DNA from: Iamia majanohamensis
Lineage (GTDB): Bacteria; Actinomycetota; Acidimicrobiia; Acidimicrobiales; Iamiaceae
DNA length: 64,000 nucleotides
Assembly (NCBI RefSeq): GCF_028532485.1
Contig: NZ_CP116942.1
Span: 3,472,001 to 3,536,000, forward strand
Reading direction: 5' to 3'
Part shown: piece by piece, positions 26,447-35,123 of the stretch
Position numbering within the stretch: position 1 is the first letter of the stretch
Layout of the letters: every line of letters begins with the position of its first letter
Notes under the pieces: generated by a model
Seen by the model: the letters and a program-made list of their open reading frames with translations, nothing else
Databases searched by the model: none
What the model was told of the DNA's origin: nothing
Position numbers and translations under genes: made by a program

Positions 26447-27505
26447 GTGCGCCGCCGACCGCTCCGCGTGCTGCACCTCGTCGGCTCGACCGAGTCCGCG
26501 CTGCTGACCGACCTGTCCCTCCACTACGCGTCGGCGTGCCTCGCCGCCACCGCCGACCCGAGCCGGTACCAGCCGATCATCGCCGAGGTGGCGCCGGACG
26601 GGCGCTGGCGGTTCCCGTCCGACCTCGACACCCCGACCCGGGCGGCGGCGCCCACCACGGACCTGGCGGGGGCCGTGGCCACCCTGGCCGGGCTCGAGCT
26701 CGACGTGGCCGTGCCCCAGATGTTCTGCCTCTCGGGCATGACCCACCACCGGGCCCTGCTCGACCTCCTCGGCATCCCGTACGTGGGCAACACCCCGGCC
26801 GCCATGGCGCTGTCGACCGACAAGGCCCGGGCCAAGGCGGTGGTCGGCGCGGCGGGGGTGCTGGTGCCCGAGGGCGAGGTCCTCGTCCCCGGCCAGGACC
26901 CGACGCTCGCCCCGCCGGTGGTGGTCAAGCCGGTGGCAGGCGACAACTCGGTGGGGATGGCGCTGGTCCGCGACGACCCCGACTGGGCGGCCGCCCTGGA
27001 GGGCGCCTGGGCCGTGGGCCCGGCCCTGGTGGAGCGCTACGTGCCGCCCGGGCGGGAGGTGCGCGCCGCGACCATCGTGCGCGACGGCCGGGTCGCCGCC
27101 CTGCCGCTGGAGGAGTACGCCGTCGACCCCGACCACCGTCCCGTGCGCGACGTGGCCTCCAAGCTGGTCCACGACGACGACGGCTCGGTGCGGCTGACGG
27201 CGAAGGACGACGACGCGGCCTGGATCGTCGCGCCCGACGACCCCGTCACCGCCGCCGCCCAGGACGCCGCCCTCCGGTGCCACGCCGCCCTCGGGTGCCG
27301 CCACTACGGGCTGTTCGACCTCCGCATCGACCCCGAGGGGCGGCCGTGGTTCCTCGAGGCCGGGCTGTACTGCTCCTTCGCCCCCCAGAGCGTCATCCCC
27401 ACCATGGCCCGGGCCGCCGGCACCACCCTGGAGGCCCTCTTCGCCGACCTGCTGGAGCTGGCCCTCGCCGAGGGCCCCGGCGGACCGGGCCCGACGCCGA
27501 CGTGA
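26447..27505 (+). CDS. mysD: D-Ala-D-Ala ligase-like MysD (second amino acid addition)
   Basis: A 352-residue D-alanine-D-alanine-ligase-type ATP-grasp enzyme. In MAA pathways MysD adds a second amino acid (serine, threonine or other) to mycosporine-glycine, giving shinorine- or porphyra-334-like imines. Seen here are LHLVGSTESALLTDLSLHYA at the start, PYVGNTPAAMALSTDK, PVVVKPVAGDNSVGM for ATP binding, and the metal-binding tail FLEAGLY. Which amino acid is used cannot be read. It starts 3 bp after mysC and overlaps the dioxygenase gene by four bases. Confidence 0.92.
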   Translation: MRRRPLRVLHLVGSTESALLTDLSLHYASACLAATADPSRYQPIIAEVAPDGRWRFPSDLDTPTRAAAPTTDLAGAVATLAGLELDVAVPQMFCLSGMTHHRALLDLLGIPYVGNTPAAMALSTDKARAKAVVGAAGVLVPEGEVLVPGQDPTLAPPVVVKPVAGDNSVGMALVRDDPDWAAALEGAWAVGPALVERYVPPGREVRAATIVRDGRVAALPLEEYAVDPDHRPVRDVASKLVHDDDGSVRLTAKDDDAAWIVAPDDPVTAAAQDAALRCHAALGCRHYGLFDLRIDPEGRPWFLEAGLYCSFAPQSVIPTMARAAGTTLEALFADLLELALAEGPGGPGPTPT

Positions 27506-28350
27506 AGGTCGAGGTCCTGGCTCCCGTCGGGGCCCGGGTCGGCGGCTGCGACCTCGCCACCGCGGACGCAGGCACCGTCGAGCACCTCCGCTCCCTGCTC
27601 GCCGAGCACGGCGTCCTGGTCTGCCCCGGCCAGCACCTGGGCGACGGCGCGCTGGTGGCGCTCCTCCGCCGCTTCGGCGAGCTGGCCTTCACCACCGGGG
27701 AGACCCCCGTCCCCGGCACCCCCGAGCTCAACGTGGTCACCACCGTGGGCCGCACGACCCCGCCGCGGAGCAGCTTCCACGTCGACACGACCTACGTCCG
27801 GCACCCGCCCGCCTACACCGCCCTCCGCGCCGTCACGGTCCCCGTGGCCGGCGGGGCCACGCTCTTCAGCGACCAGCGCCGGGCCCTGGCGACCCTCCCC
27901 CCCGACCTGCGGGCGCGGATCGCAGGTCGCACCGTCACCCACGTCGTCACCGGCCTCGACCTGCCGGAGGGCGCCGAGCGCGCCGCCACCCACCCCCTCG
28001 TCCGCCCCCACCCCCGCACCGGTCGCCCGGCCCTGTACCTCACCAGCCCGGCCCGGTGCGCGTCGGTCAGCGGCCTCGACGCCGACGAGGGCGCGCGCCT
28101 CGTCGCCGCCCTGCACGCCCACTCCACCCGCCCCGACAACGTCACGTCCCACCGGTGGTCGGCGGGCGACCTCGTGATCTGGGACAACGCCTGCGTGATG
28201 CACCGGGCCGACCACGGCGACGTGCGGGGCGACCGCACGCTCCACCGGGGCATGGTCGCCGCCTCCGGCCATCGAGCGTCCCCGGAGGGAACCCCGGGCC
28301 GGGAGCAGCCCGGCCCCGACGCCCAGAACGAGAACGCGTTCTCGTTCTGA
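27502..28350 (+). CDS. TauD/TfdA-type Fe(II)/2-oxoglutarate dioxygenase (MAA tailoring)
   Basis: A 282-residue dioxygenase with the facial triad start HVDTTY near residue 93 and the distal histidine in NACVMHRADHG near 233; the arginine that would bind 2-oxoglutarate is in the following RTLHRGMV. It begins at a GTG overlapping mysD by four bases, so it belongs to the MAA operon. It occupies the place of MysH, the dioxygenase that makes palythine-type MAAs in cyanobacteria, but MysH is phytanoyl-CoA-dioxygenase-like and this one is TauD-like. Its final codons (NENAFSF) overlap the operator of the next gene. Confidence 0.85.
   Translation: MKVEVLAPVGARVGGCDLATADAGTVEHLRSLLAEHGVLVCPGQHLGDGALVALLRRFGELAFTTGETPVPGTPELNVVTTVGRTTPPRSSFHVDTTYVRHPPAYTALRAVTVPVAGGATLFSDQRRALATLPPDLRARIAGRTVTHVVTGLDLPEGAERAATHPLVRPHPRTGRPALYLTSPARCASVSGLDADEGARLVAALHAHSTRPDNVTSHRWSAGDLVIWDNACVMHRADHGDVRGDRTLHRGMVAASGHRASPEGTPGREQPGPDAQNENAFSF
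28325..28348. promoter_or_regulatory. Extended 24-bp KstR-like palindrome upstream of acyl-CoA synthetase
   Basis: A perfect 24-bp palindrome: the half AGAACGAGAACG is followed by its exact complement. It nests a central GAGAACGCGTTCTC (28330-28343, 12/14 to KstR) within outer AGAAC/GTTCT arms. A TAGGGT -10 box (28352-28357) lies eight bases before the ATG at 28366. The palindrome is wholly inside the coding end of the dioxygenase gene. Confidence 0.75.
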
Positions 28351-28365
28351 CTAGGGTCGCAGCCC

Positions 28366-29913
28366 ATGGGTGATCTCGGATTCTGGCGACTGGCAGAGGC
28401 GGACCCGGACCGGCTGGCGCTGGTCGACCCCGAGGGGGGTGAGCACACCGCCGGCGACCTCCTGGCCCGGGCCAACCAGGCCGCCCACGGCCTGCGGGCC
28501 CTGGGCCTCGGCACCGGCGACACCCTCGCCGTGCTGCTCCCCAACGGGGTCGAGCTCATCGAGCTCTTCCTCGCCGCCCTCCAGGTGGGCGTGCGCATCA
28601 CTCCGATCAACTTCCACCTGGTCGGACCCGAGGTCGCCTACATCCTCACCGACAGCGAGGCGAAGGCGTTCGTGGCCCACGAGCGCTTCGCCCAGGTGGC
28701 GATCGACGCAGCCGACGAGGCCGGCTTCCCCGTCGAGGCCCGCTTCGCGGCGGGCAGCATCGACGGCTTCCGCCCCCTGGCGGAGCTGGGCGGCGACCAG
28801 CCCACCACCGCACCCGAGGACCGCACCACCGGTGCCGCCATGCACTACACCTCCGGCACCACCGGCCGCCCCAAGGGCGTCCGGCGCGACCTCGCCCCCA
28901 TCGGCCCCGACGACATGGCCGAGCTCATGGGCTACCTGCCCAACCTCTTCGGCATCGCGCCGCGCGACGGCCACGTCCACCTCACCGTCTCGCCGCTGTA
29001 CCACACGGCCGTGCTCATGTGGACGGGCAACGCCCTCTCGCTCGGCCACACCGTCGTGCTCATGGACAAGTGGCGGGCCGAGGAGACGCTCCAGCTGATC
29101 GAGCGCCACGGGGTCACCTACAGCCACATGGTCCCCACCCAGTTCGTGCGCCTCCTCGACCTGCCCGAGGAGACCCGCGCCCGCTACGACGTGTCGTCGC
29201 TGCGGAACATGGTCCACGGCGCCGCGCCCTGCCCGCCGGAGGTGAAGCGCCGGATGATCGACTGGTGGGGCGACACGATCCAGGAGTACTACGCCGCCAC
29301 CGAGGGCGGGGGCACCGTCATCACCGCGGCCGAGTGGCTGGAGCGGCCCGGCTCGGTGGGCAGCCCCTGGCCCGGCAGCGAGGTCCGCATCTACGACGAC
29401 GAGGGCAACCAGCTGGGCCCGGGCCAGGTCGGCACCGTCTACATGTCGCTGATGGCCGACTTCGAGTACAAGGGCGACCGTCAGAAGACCGACGACAACC
29501 GCATCGACGGCTTCTTCACCGTCGGCGACCTGGGCGAGCTCGACGACGACGGCTACCTCTACCTGCGCGACCGCAAGAGCGACATGATCATCAGCGGCGG
29601 GGTCAACATCTACCCGGCCGAGATCGAGGGCGAGCTCATCACCCACCCCAAGGTGGCCGACGTCGCCGTCTTCGGCATCCCCCACGCCGACTGGGGCGAG
29701 GAGATCAAGGCCGTGGTGGAGACGCCCGAGGGCGTCGAGGGCTCACCGGAGGTGGAGGCCGAGATCCTGGAGTGGGCGGCCACCCGGATGGCCCGCTTCA
29801 AGCTGCCGCGGTCGGTCGACTTCGTCGAGACCCTCCCCCGCGAGCCCAACGGCAAGCTCATGAAGCGCCGCCTGCGCGACCCCTACTGGGCCGACGCCGA
29901 CTCCCAGATCTGA
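28366..29913 (+). CDS. Acyl-CoA synthetase (FadD-type AMP-binding enzyme)
   Basis: A 515-residue adenylate-forming enzyme that activates carboxylic acids as CoA thioesters. The AMP-binding signature YTSGTTGRPKGV is near residue 160, YYAATEGGG follows in the adenine site, and GDLGELDDDGYLYLRDRKSD and NGKLMKR carry the hinge and the C-terminal catalytic lysine. Chain or steroid acid specificity is not readable. An extended KstR-like palindrome and a -10 box eight bases before the ATG indicate a repressed, probably leaderless mRNA. Confidence 0.92.
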   Translation: MGDLGFWRLAEADPDRLALVDPEGGEHTAGDLLARANQAAHGLRALGLGTGDTLAVLLPNGVELIELFLAALQVGVRITPINFHLVGPEVAYILTDSEAKAFVAHERFAQVAIDAADEAGFPVEARFAAGSIDGFRPLAELGGDQPTTAPEDRTTGAAMHYTSGTTGRPKGVRRDLAPIGPDDMAELMGYLPNLFGIAPRDGHVHLTVSPLYHTAVLMWTGNALSLGHTVVLMDKWRAEETLQLIERHGVTYSHMVPTQFVRLLDLPEETRARYDVSSLRNMVHGAAPCPPEVKRRMIDWWGDTIQEYYAATEGGGTVITAAEWLERPGSVGSPWPGSEVRIYDDEGNQLGPGQVGTVYMSLMADFEYKGDRQKTDDNRIDGFFTVGDLGELDDDGYLYLRDRKSDMIISGGVNIYPAEIEGELITHPKVADVAVFGIPHADWGEEIKAVVETPEGVEGSPEVEAEILEWAATRMARFKLPRSVDFVETLPREPNGKLMKRRLRDPYWADADSQI

Positions 29914-29970
29914 CCCGGCGGGGACGGTCGCGTCGCCGCCGCGCAGGACCCCACCACACCGCGCTCGCGG

Positions 29971-30585
29971 TCAGTCGAACTGCGGGTCCTCGTGGCGGGT
30001 GCGCTTGAGCTCGAAGAAGTGGGGGTAGCCGGCCAGCAGCACGGCGCCGTCCCACACCCGGCCGGCGTCCTCGCCCCGGGGGATCCGGCTGAGCACGGGG
30101 CCGAAGAAGGCCACGCCGTTGACGTGGATCGTCGGCGTGCCCACGTCGTCGCCGACGGCGTCCATGCCCGCGTGGTGGCTCTCGCGCAGGGCCTCGTCGT
30201 GCTCCTCGGAGTCGTAGCCGTCGATGAGGTCGGCAGGCAGCCCGGCCTCGTCGAGGGCCTCGACCACGATGCTGCGCAGGTCGTCGCTGCCCCGCCCCTC
30301 GGTGTGGATGCGGGTGCCGGCGGCCGTGTAGTAGGCGGCCAGCGCCTCCTGGCCGTGCTGCTGGTCGATGGCGACGGCCACCCGCACCGGGCCCCAGGCC
30401 TTGCCCATCATCTCCCGGTACCTCTCGGGCAGGTCCCGGCCCTCGTTGAGCACGGCCAGGCTCATCACGTGGAAGGTCACGTCGATGTCGCGGACCGCCT
30501 CGGCCTCGAGGATGAACCGCGAGGTGATCCAGCACCAGGGGCACAGGGGGTCGAACCAGAAGTCGACGGCGTCGCGATCAGCCAT
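29971..30585 (-). CDS. DsbA-family mycothiol-type nitroreductase (Rv2466c-like)
   Basis: A 204-residue thioredoxin-fold DsbA-family protein. The active-site motif C15-P-W-C18 sits in [16 protein letters not shown], the hallmark of mycothiol-dependent Rv2466c-like oxidoreductases of actinobacteria. The cis-proline segment is [10 protein letters not shown] near 150. It is cytosolic, with no signal peptide. It probably reduces electrophiles or disulfides with mycothiol during oxidative stress. The ATG at 30585 follows GGAGGA. Confidence 0.88.
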   Translation of the reverse strand: MADRDAVDFWFDPLCPWCWITSRFILEAEAVRDIDVTFHVMSLAVLNEGRDLPERYREMMGKAWGPVRVAVAIDQQHGQEALAAYYTAAGTRIHTEGRGSDDLRSIVVEALDEAGLPADLIDGYDSEEHDEALRESHHAGMDAVGDDVGTPTIHVNGVAFFGPVLSRIPRGEDAGRVWDGAVLLAGYPHFFELKRTRHEDPQFD

Positions 30586-30734
30586 GGGGTCCTCCTCGGG
30601 GACGGGCCGGCCGGTCTCGGACGACGGGCCGCACCCGCAGTGTGCCGACCGCGACGACGGATGCCACGGGGCCGCGACCAGGGGTCCCCGGCGCGCCGGT
30701 TGGGATCGGCCCGATCCGCCGATAGCCAGACCCG

Positions 30735-31547
30735 ATGCTGCGCACCATCCAGGGCACGACCCTCCCCGCACTCGGCTACGGCACGTGGGAGCTGGTCGGC
30801 GACGACACCTTCCCCGGCGTGACCGCCGCCCTCGAGCTGGGCTACCGCCACATCGACACGGCCCAGGCCTACGGCAACGAGGCCGCCGTGGGCCAGGCCC
30901 TCACCGCGTCGGGCCTCGACCGCGACGACGTCTTCCTCACCACCAAGATCTGGAACGACAACATCACGCCCCAGGGCATCCGCAGCTCCACCTACGAGAG
31001 CCTGTCCAAGCTGGAGACCGACCACGTCGACCTCCTGCTCCTCCACTGGCCGGTGCACCTCGACCAGCTGGAGCAGAACCTCGAGGCCCTCACCGACCTG
31101 GTCGAGGCGGGCGCCACCCGCCACATCGGCGTCTCCAACTTCACCGAGGACCAGCTGCGCACCGCCCTCGAGATCGCCCCGCTCTTCTGCCTCCAGGTCG
31201 AGCACCACGCCTACCTGGCCCAGGACGAGCTGCGCGACCTGTGCGCCGAGAACGACATGCTCTTCACCGCCTACTCGCCGCTCGCCCGGGGCGAGCTCCT
31301 CTCGGACCCGGCCGTGGTGGCCATCGCCGAGGAGCGCGACGCCACCCCCGCCCAGGTCCTCCTGCGCGGCATCCTCGACGAGGGCGAGCACGTGGCCGTC
31401 ATCCCGAAGGCGACGGCCCGGGAGCGCATCGAGGAGAACCTCGGCGCCCTCCACGTCGGCCTGCACGAGGGCGACCGGGACGCCCTGGCCTCGCTCGACC
31501 GCCACCTCCGCAAGGTCGACCCGCCCTTCGCCCCCGACTGGGAGTGA
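30735..31547 (+). CDS. Aldo/keto reductase
   Basis: A 270-residue NADPH-dependent aldo/keto reductase. The tetrad is D41 and Y46 ([11 protein letters not shown]), the lysine of TTKIWND near 72 and the histidine of LLLHWPV near 103. IGVSNFTE and the cofactor-binding [15 protein letters not shown] are standard. A TAGCCA -10 box (30723-30728) ends six bases before the ATG, so it is leaderless. The substrate is unknown. Confidence 0.92.
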   Translation: MLRTIQGTTLPALGYGTWELVGDDTFPGVTAALELGYRHIDTAQAYGNEAAVGQALTASGLDRDDVFLTTKIWNDNITPQGIRSSTYESLSKLETDHVDLLLLHWPVHLDQLEQNLEALTDLVEAGATRHIGVSNFTEDQLRTALEIAPLFCLQVEHHAYLAQDELRDLCAENDMLFTAYSPLARGELLSDPAVVAIAEERDATPAQVLLRGILDEGEHVAVIPKATARERIEENLGALHVGLHEGDRDALASLDRHLRKVDPPFAPDWE

Positions 31548-31588
31548 CCCGGGCGGGCCCGCGTCGGCGACGCCGCGGTCCCGGTGCG

Positions 31589-33109
31589 TCAGCCGCCCAC
31601 GACGGCCGCCAGCTCCGGTGAGCCGGTGACGACGTCGGCGAGGACGCGGGTGGGCACGGCCACCTCCGACGACGTGGGCGTCCGGCCAAGGAGGGCTGTG
31701 GTGAGGGCCACCGCCGCCACCCGGTGGGCCGACATCACCCGGCCCTCGGCCAGCTGGGCGAAGAACAGGACCAGCTTCCACCGGGGCAGGCCCTCCCCCA
31801 GCCGCCCGATCCAGTAGGCCCGGCCGTCGGCGTCCGGGGCCCGGTGGAGGACCAGCTCGTAGGTGGTGTCGACCATCTCGGCGTCGGTGAGCCCGGCCAC
31901 CTTGACCCGGTACTCGCCCGTGGTGGAGAAGGCCCGGCTGACCCGCGACGCGGTGTCGCCCCCCTCCAGCCGGGCCACCCAGTGGCCCAGGCCGGCCGGG
32001 TCCGGCAGGCGGTCGAAGTAGGCGAGGTAGAGCCGGGTGACGTCACCCACCGCCGGGCGGCCACCCACGGCCAGGTAGGTCACGAGCGCACCCATGAGGG
32101 TCCGGCGGGCGTCGAGGTCGGCGGCGATCGCGGCGACCTGGGACGCGGACGGGGTGGTCCCGGTCATGGAGGCCAGCACCTGGCGCGACGCCTCGCCGGC
32201 GGTGGGCCAGGGCCACCACTCGTCGACCCAGTCGAGCGGGACCCGGTTCGTCACCGGGTTGCCGCCCTGGGTCAGGGCGAGCGTGCACCCGTCGGCGACG
32301 CAGTCCAGGGCACCCGAGGGCACGTCGACGGTCGGTGGGACGACCACCTCCGCCTCTGCGGTGCCGTCGGCCTCCACGGTCGGGTTCGGCGCCCCCGCCA
32401 GGTCGCGCGTCGCGTTGGCGATCACGGCGCAGTCCTCGGGTGCGGGGTCGGGCCCGGCGCCGCACACCTCGATGGCGGCGTAGGGGCCGTAGGCGGACCA
32501 GCCGGAGGAGGATGGACCCGAGAGCATCCGGTGGAAGGGGTCCAGGCCCGAGGCCGACACCGCGACGACCTCGCCGGTGCGCCTCGTCGGGTCGGGGTCG
32601 TAGGCGTCGAGGACCACCTTCTCCGGGGCGCCGACCTGGAGGTCGGCCTCAGGCCACTGGTGCTCCTCGCCCGAGAGGTCGAGGGGCAGGACGACGCGGA
32701 CCTCTCGGCCCTCGGACGCCTGAAGGGTGCAGCCCCCGACCGAGCAGGGCTCCTCGGCGAGGTTGTCGTTCCGCACGACCTCGGCGAAGGCCATGGTCAG
32801 CGAGAGCGAGCCGTCCTGACCGGCCACCACCTGGCCGTTCCCGCCGGCGTCGTCGGTCGGCGCCCACCGGTCGCAGTCGTCGGTGGTGGCATCGGTGCAC
32901 TGGCGGAGCAGGACCTCCGCCCCCGGCGTGAACCCGGAGCCGGTGACCGTCACCGGCTGGCCCCACCCGATGTCGGTGGCGGGGTCCACCGCCAGGGTCG
33001 GACCCGGCTGGGCCCCGCTGGGGGCCGGCAGCAGCACCGCCCCCAGCACCAGCGCGACCAGGGCCACCAGACCCGTGGCCGACCCAACCCGTCGTCGCGT
33101 CCCCGCCAT
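31589..33109 (-). CDS. Secreted protein with neocarzinostatin-like and DUF4214 domains
   Basis: A 506-residue exported protein. A signal peptide spans about residues 1-34 (RRRVG, then a hydrophobic core, cleavage near PSGAQP). Two Ig-like modules of neocarzinostatin type follow (VTVTGSGFTPGAEVLLRQC and paired cysteines; second module about 150-260). The C-terminal DUF4214 region (about 330-470) contains LYLAYFDRLPDPAGLGHWV and YELVLHRAPDADGRAYW repeats, found in cell-surface and matrix proteins. It probably acts at the cell envelope. The exact role is unknown. Confidence 0.8.
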   Translation of the reverse strand: MAGTRRRVGSATGLVALVALVLGAVLLPAPSGAQPGPTLAVDPATDIGWGQPVTVTGSGFTPGAEVLLRQCTDATTDDCDRWAPTDDAGGNGQVVAGQDGSLSLTMAFAEVVRNDNLAEEPCSVGGCTLQASEGREVRVVLPLDLSGEEHQWPEADLQVGAPEKVVLDAYDPDPTRRTGEVVAVSASGLDPFHRMLSGPSSSGWSAYGPYAAIEVCGAGPDPAPEDCAVIANATRDLAGAPNPTVEADGTAEAEVVVPPTVDVPSGALDCVADGCTLALTQGGNPVTNRVPLDWVDEWWPWPTAGEASRQVLASMTGTTPSASQVAAIAADLDARRTLMGALVTYLAVGGRPAVGDVTRLYLAYFDRLPDPAGLGHWVARLEGGDTASRVSRAFSTTGEYRVKVAGLTDAEMVDTTYELVLHRAPDADGRAYWIGRLGEGLPRWKLVLFFAQLAEGRVMSAHRVAAVALTTALLGRTPTSSEVAVPTRVLADVVTGSPELAAVVGG

Positions 33110-33172
33110 CGCCTGCTCCCCGGTGCTCGCGTGTTGGGTCACACCCTGCCACACGGGCCTCGGTCGAGGCCC

Positions 33173-33778
33173 TCAGTCGAACTGGCGGAGGATGAGCTCG
33201 GTGGCCCGGGTGATCTCGCGGCCCACGTCGTCGGTGCCGGTCCAGCCGTTCACCCAGCCGAGCAGGGCCCCGTACCAGACGAAGTTGAGGACCCGGGCCG
33301 CGTTGGCCCGCTCCTCGGGGTCGAGGTCGTCGGGCATCGCCCTGTCCATCACCCGGGCCATGGCCCCGGCCACCTCGCCCTGGCAGGAGGCCGCCCCCGG
33401 GTCGGGCGACGAGATGGCGAGGATGACCGCCTCGGTCAGCTGGGGCTGGCGCTCCATGCCGGCGGTCGCCCGGCGCAGGACGTCGCCCACCCGGGCCGAG
33501 GGCGTCTTGCCCTTCGGGGGCCGGCGGGCCACCTGGCGCTCCAGGTCGTTGGTCCAGGTCACCAGGGCCGCGGCCAGCAGGTGGTCCTTGGAGGAGAAGT
33601 AGCGGTAGATGGTGCCCAGGGCGACCTCGGAGCGGGCCGCCACGGTCCGCATCTGGACCGCGTCGTAGCCCCCCTCGGCGCCGAGGTCGAGGGCGGCGCG
33701 CAGCACCCGCTCGCGGCGGGCCGCCTGGGTGGCGGTGAGCGTGGCCGGGTCGGCCCCGGTCGGCGTGGCCGGGCTCAT
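33173..33778 (-). CDS. TetR-family repressor, KstR-like
   Basis: A 201-residue TetR regulator. The DNA-binding helix-turn-helix covers about residues 22-70 (ALDLGAEGGYDAVQMRTVA, then VALGTIYRYFSSKDHLL). The GGYDAVQMR and YRYF-SK wording is close to KstR, the cholesterol-catabolism repressor. The ligand-binding part includes ERQPQLTEAVILA and VWYGALLGWVNG. It overlaps the upstream acyl-CoA dehydrogenase by four bases, so it shares the KstR-boxed promoter and would be autoregulated. It is one of two such repressors in the window. Confidence 0.85.
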   Translation of the reverse strand: MSPATPTGADPATLTATQAARRERVLRAALDLGAEGGYDAVQMRTVAARSEVALGTIYRYFSSKDHLLAAALVTWTNDLERQVARRPPKGKTPSARVGDVLRRATAGMERQPQLTEAVILAISSPDPGAASCQGEVAGAMARVMDRAMPDDLDPEERANAARVLNFVWYGALLGWVNGWTGTDDVGREITRATELILRQFD

Positions 33779-35013
33779 GCGCCGGCCCGCTCCCGCCGGC
33801 CGGACACCAGCTCCCGGAACGGGACGTCGTCGGCCGGGGCCTCCCGGGGCAGGCCCAGGACCCGCTCGCCGATGATGTTGCGCTGCACCTCGTTCGAGCC
33901 CCCGGCGATGCCGATGGCCGGGGCGTGCAGGAAGCGGGCCTGCCAGTCACCGCCGCCGGGCCCCTCCCCGGCGCGCATGCCGTCGGCCCCGAGGGTGGCG
34001 AGCGCGGCTGCGCCCAGGCGGCGCAGGTACTCGGCCGCGAACAGCTTCATGATGGAGGTCTCCGGTCCGGGCTGGCGGCCCTGGCTGAGCGCGGTCTGGA
34101 GGCGGTAGCCGTGGTAGGCCTGGATGCGCTGGCGGATCCAGCAGTCGACCAGGGCCTGGCGGAGCGCGGGGTCGTCGCCCCGGCCCAGCTTGGCGGCCAG
34201 CTCGCACAGGGCGACGGCGTCGGAGGCCTTGTTGCCGCCGGCGATGAGACCCCGCTCGTTGGCCAGCGTGGTGGCCGTGACCGCCCAGCCCTGGTGCACC
34301 TCGCCCAGCACCTGGTCGGCCGGGATGCGGACCTCGTCGAGGAACACCTCGCTGAAGTGGCTGGAGCCGGTCATCTGGCGCAGCGGGCGGCGCTCGATGC
34401 CGGGCGTGGCCATGTCGACCAGGAAGTAGGTGATGCCCTTGCGCTTGGTGGCGTCGAGGTCGGTGCGGGCGAGGAGCATCCCCCAGTCGGCGACCTCGGC
34501 ACCGGAGGTCCACACCTTCTGGCCGGTCACGACCCACTCGTCGCCGTCGGGCACGGCCCGGGTGCGCAGCGAGGCCAGGTCGCTGCCGGCCTCGGGCTCG
34601 CTGAAGAGCTGGCACCACATCTCCTCCCCCTTGAGCATGGGGACGAGGAACCGCTCCTTCTGGGCGTCGGTGCCGTGGCGGAGGATGGTGGGCCCGGCCA
34701 TGCCGATGCCCACGGCGAAGGGGCCGACGTTCACCCCGTAGCGGGCCATCTCCGCGCCCCAGATCATCGACTCGACGGCCCCGGCGCCGCGCCCGCCGTA
34801 CTCCCGGGGCCAGGTGATCCCGGCCCACCCGTGGTCGAACAGGGTGCGCTGCCAGGCCTTGGCCCGGGCCACGTGGTCGGCGACGTCGGCCGTGCCCTCG
34901 AGGTAGCCCTGGGAGAAGTCCTCGGGGCTGCCCTTGGCCGGGGCGTGGGCATCGAGCCAGGCGCGCGCCTCGGCCCGGAAGGAGGCCTCCTCGGGGGTGT
35001 CGTCGAAGTCCAC
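33775..35013 (-). CDS. Acyl-CoA dehydrogenase (FadE-type)
   Basis: A 412-residue flavoprotein that introduces an alpha,beta double bond into acyl-CoA thioesters. The FAD/substrate signature is QLFSEPEAGSDLASL. WTSGAEVADWGMLLAR lies near the substrate site, and the end IAGGSNEVQRNIIGERVLGL is typical. The GTG at 35013 lies six bases after a TAATCT -10 box that touches the KstR-type operator, so the transcript is leaderless and repressible. It is paired with a KstR-like gene, as is its paralogue at 61158. The chain specificity is unknown. Confidence 0.9.
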   Translation of the reverse strand: MDFDDTPEEASFRAEARAWLDAHAPAKGSPEDFSQGYLEGTADVADHVARAKAWQRTLFDHGWAGITWPREYGGRGAGAVESMIWGAEMARYGVNVGPFAVGIGMAGPTILRHGTDAQKERFLVPMLKGEEMWCQLFSEPEAGSDLASLRTRAVPDGDEWVVTGQKVWTSGAEVADWGMLLARTDLDATKRKGITYFLVDMATPGIERRPLRQMTGSSHFSEVFLDEVRIPADQVLGEVHQGWAVTATTLANERGLIAGGNKASDAVALCELAAKLGRGDDPALRQALVDCWIRQRIQAYHGYRLQTALSQGRQPGPETSIMKLFAAEYLRRLGAAALATLGADGMRAGEGPGGGDWQARFLHAPAIGIAGGSNEVQRNIIGERVLGLPREAPADDVPFRELVSGRRERAGA

Positions 35014-35023
35014 CTCGTGAGAT

Positions 35024-35037
35024 TAGAACAGGTTCTC
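35024..35037. promoter_or_regulatory. KstR-type operator of the acyl-CoA dehydrogenase-TetR operon
   Basis: TAGAACAGGTTCTC matches 13 of 14 positions. On the minus strand its end is overlapped by TAATCT (35020-35025), followed by the GTG start at 35013. It could also affect the divergent WS/DGAT gene at 35124. Confidence 0.75.
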
Positions 35038-35123
35038 GTCCGGCCCCGACCCTGCGGCCCGACCACGGCGCCGGGGATCCGTGGGATGCTGGCGGTGACC
35101 GCCACCGACGGGGAGAGGCAGCA

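Noticed and set aside
21294-28357. Inverted ends of the MAA island read as transposon or att ends
   Set aside because: The shared sequence is explained by operator plus -10 boxes also found at other promoters; no integrase or transposase is present.
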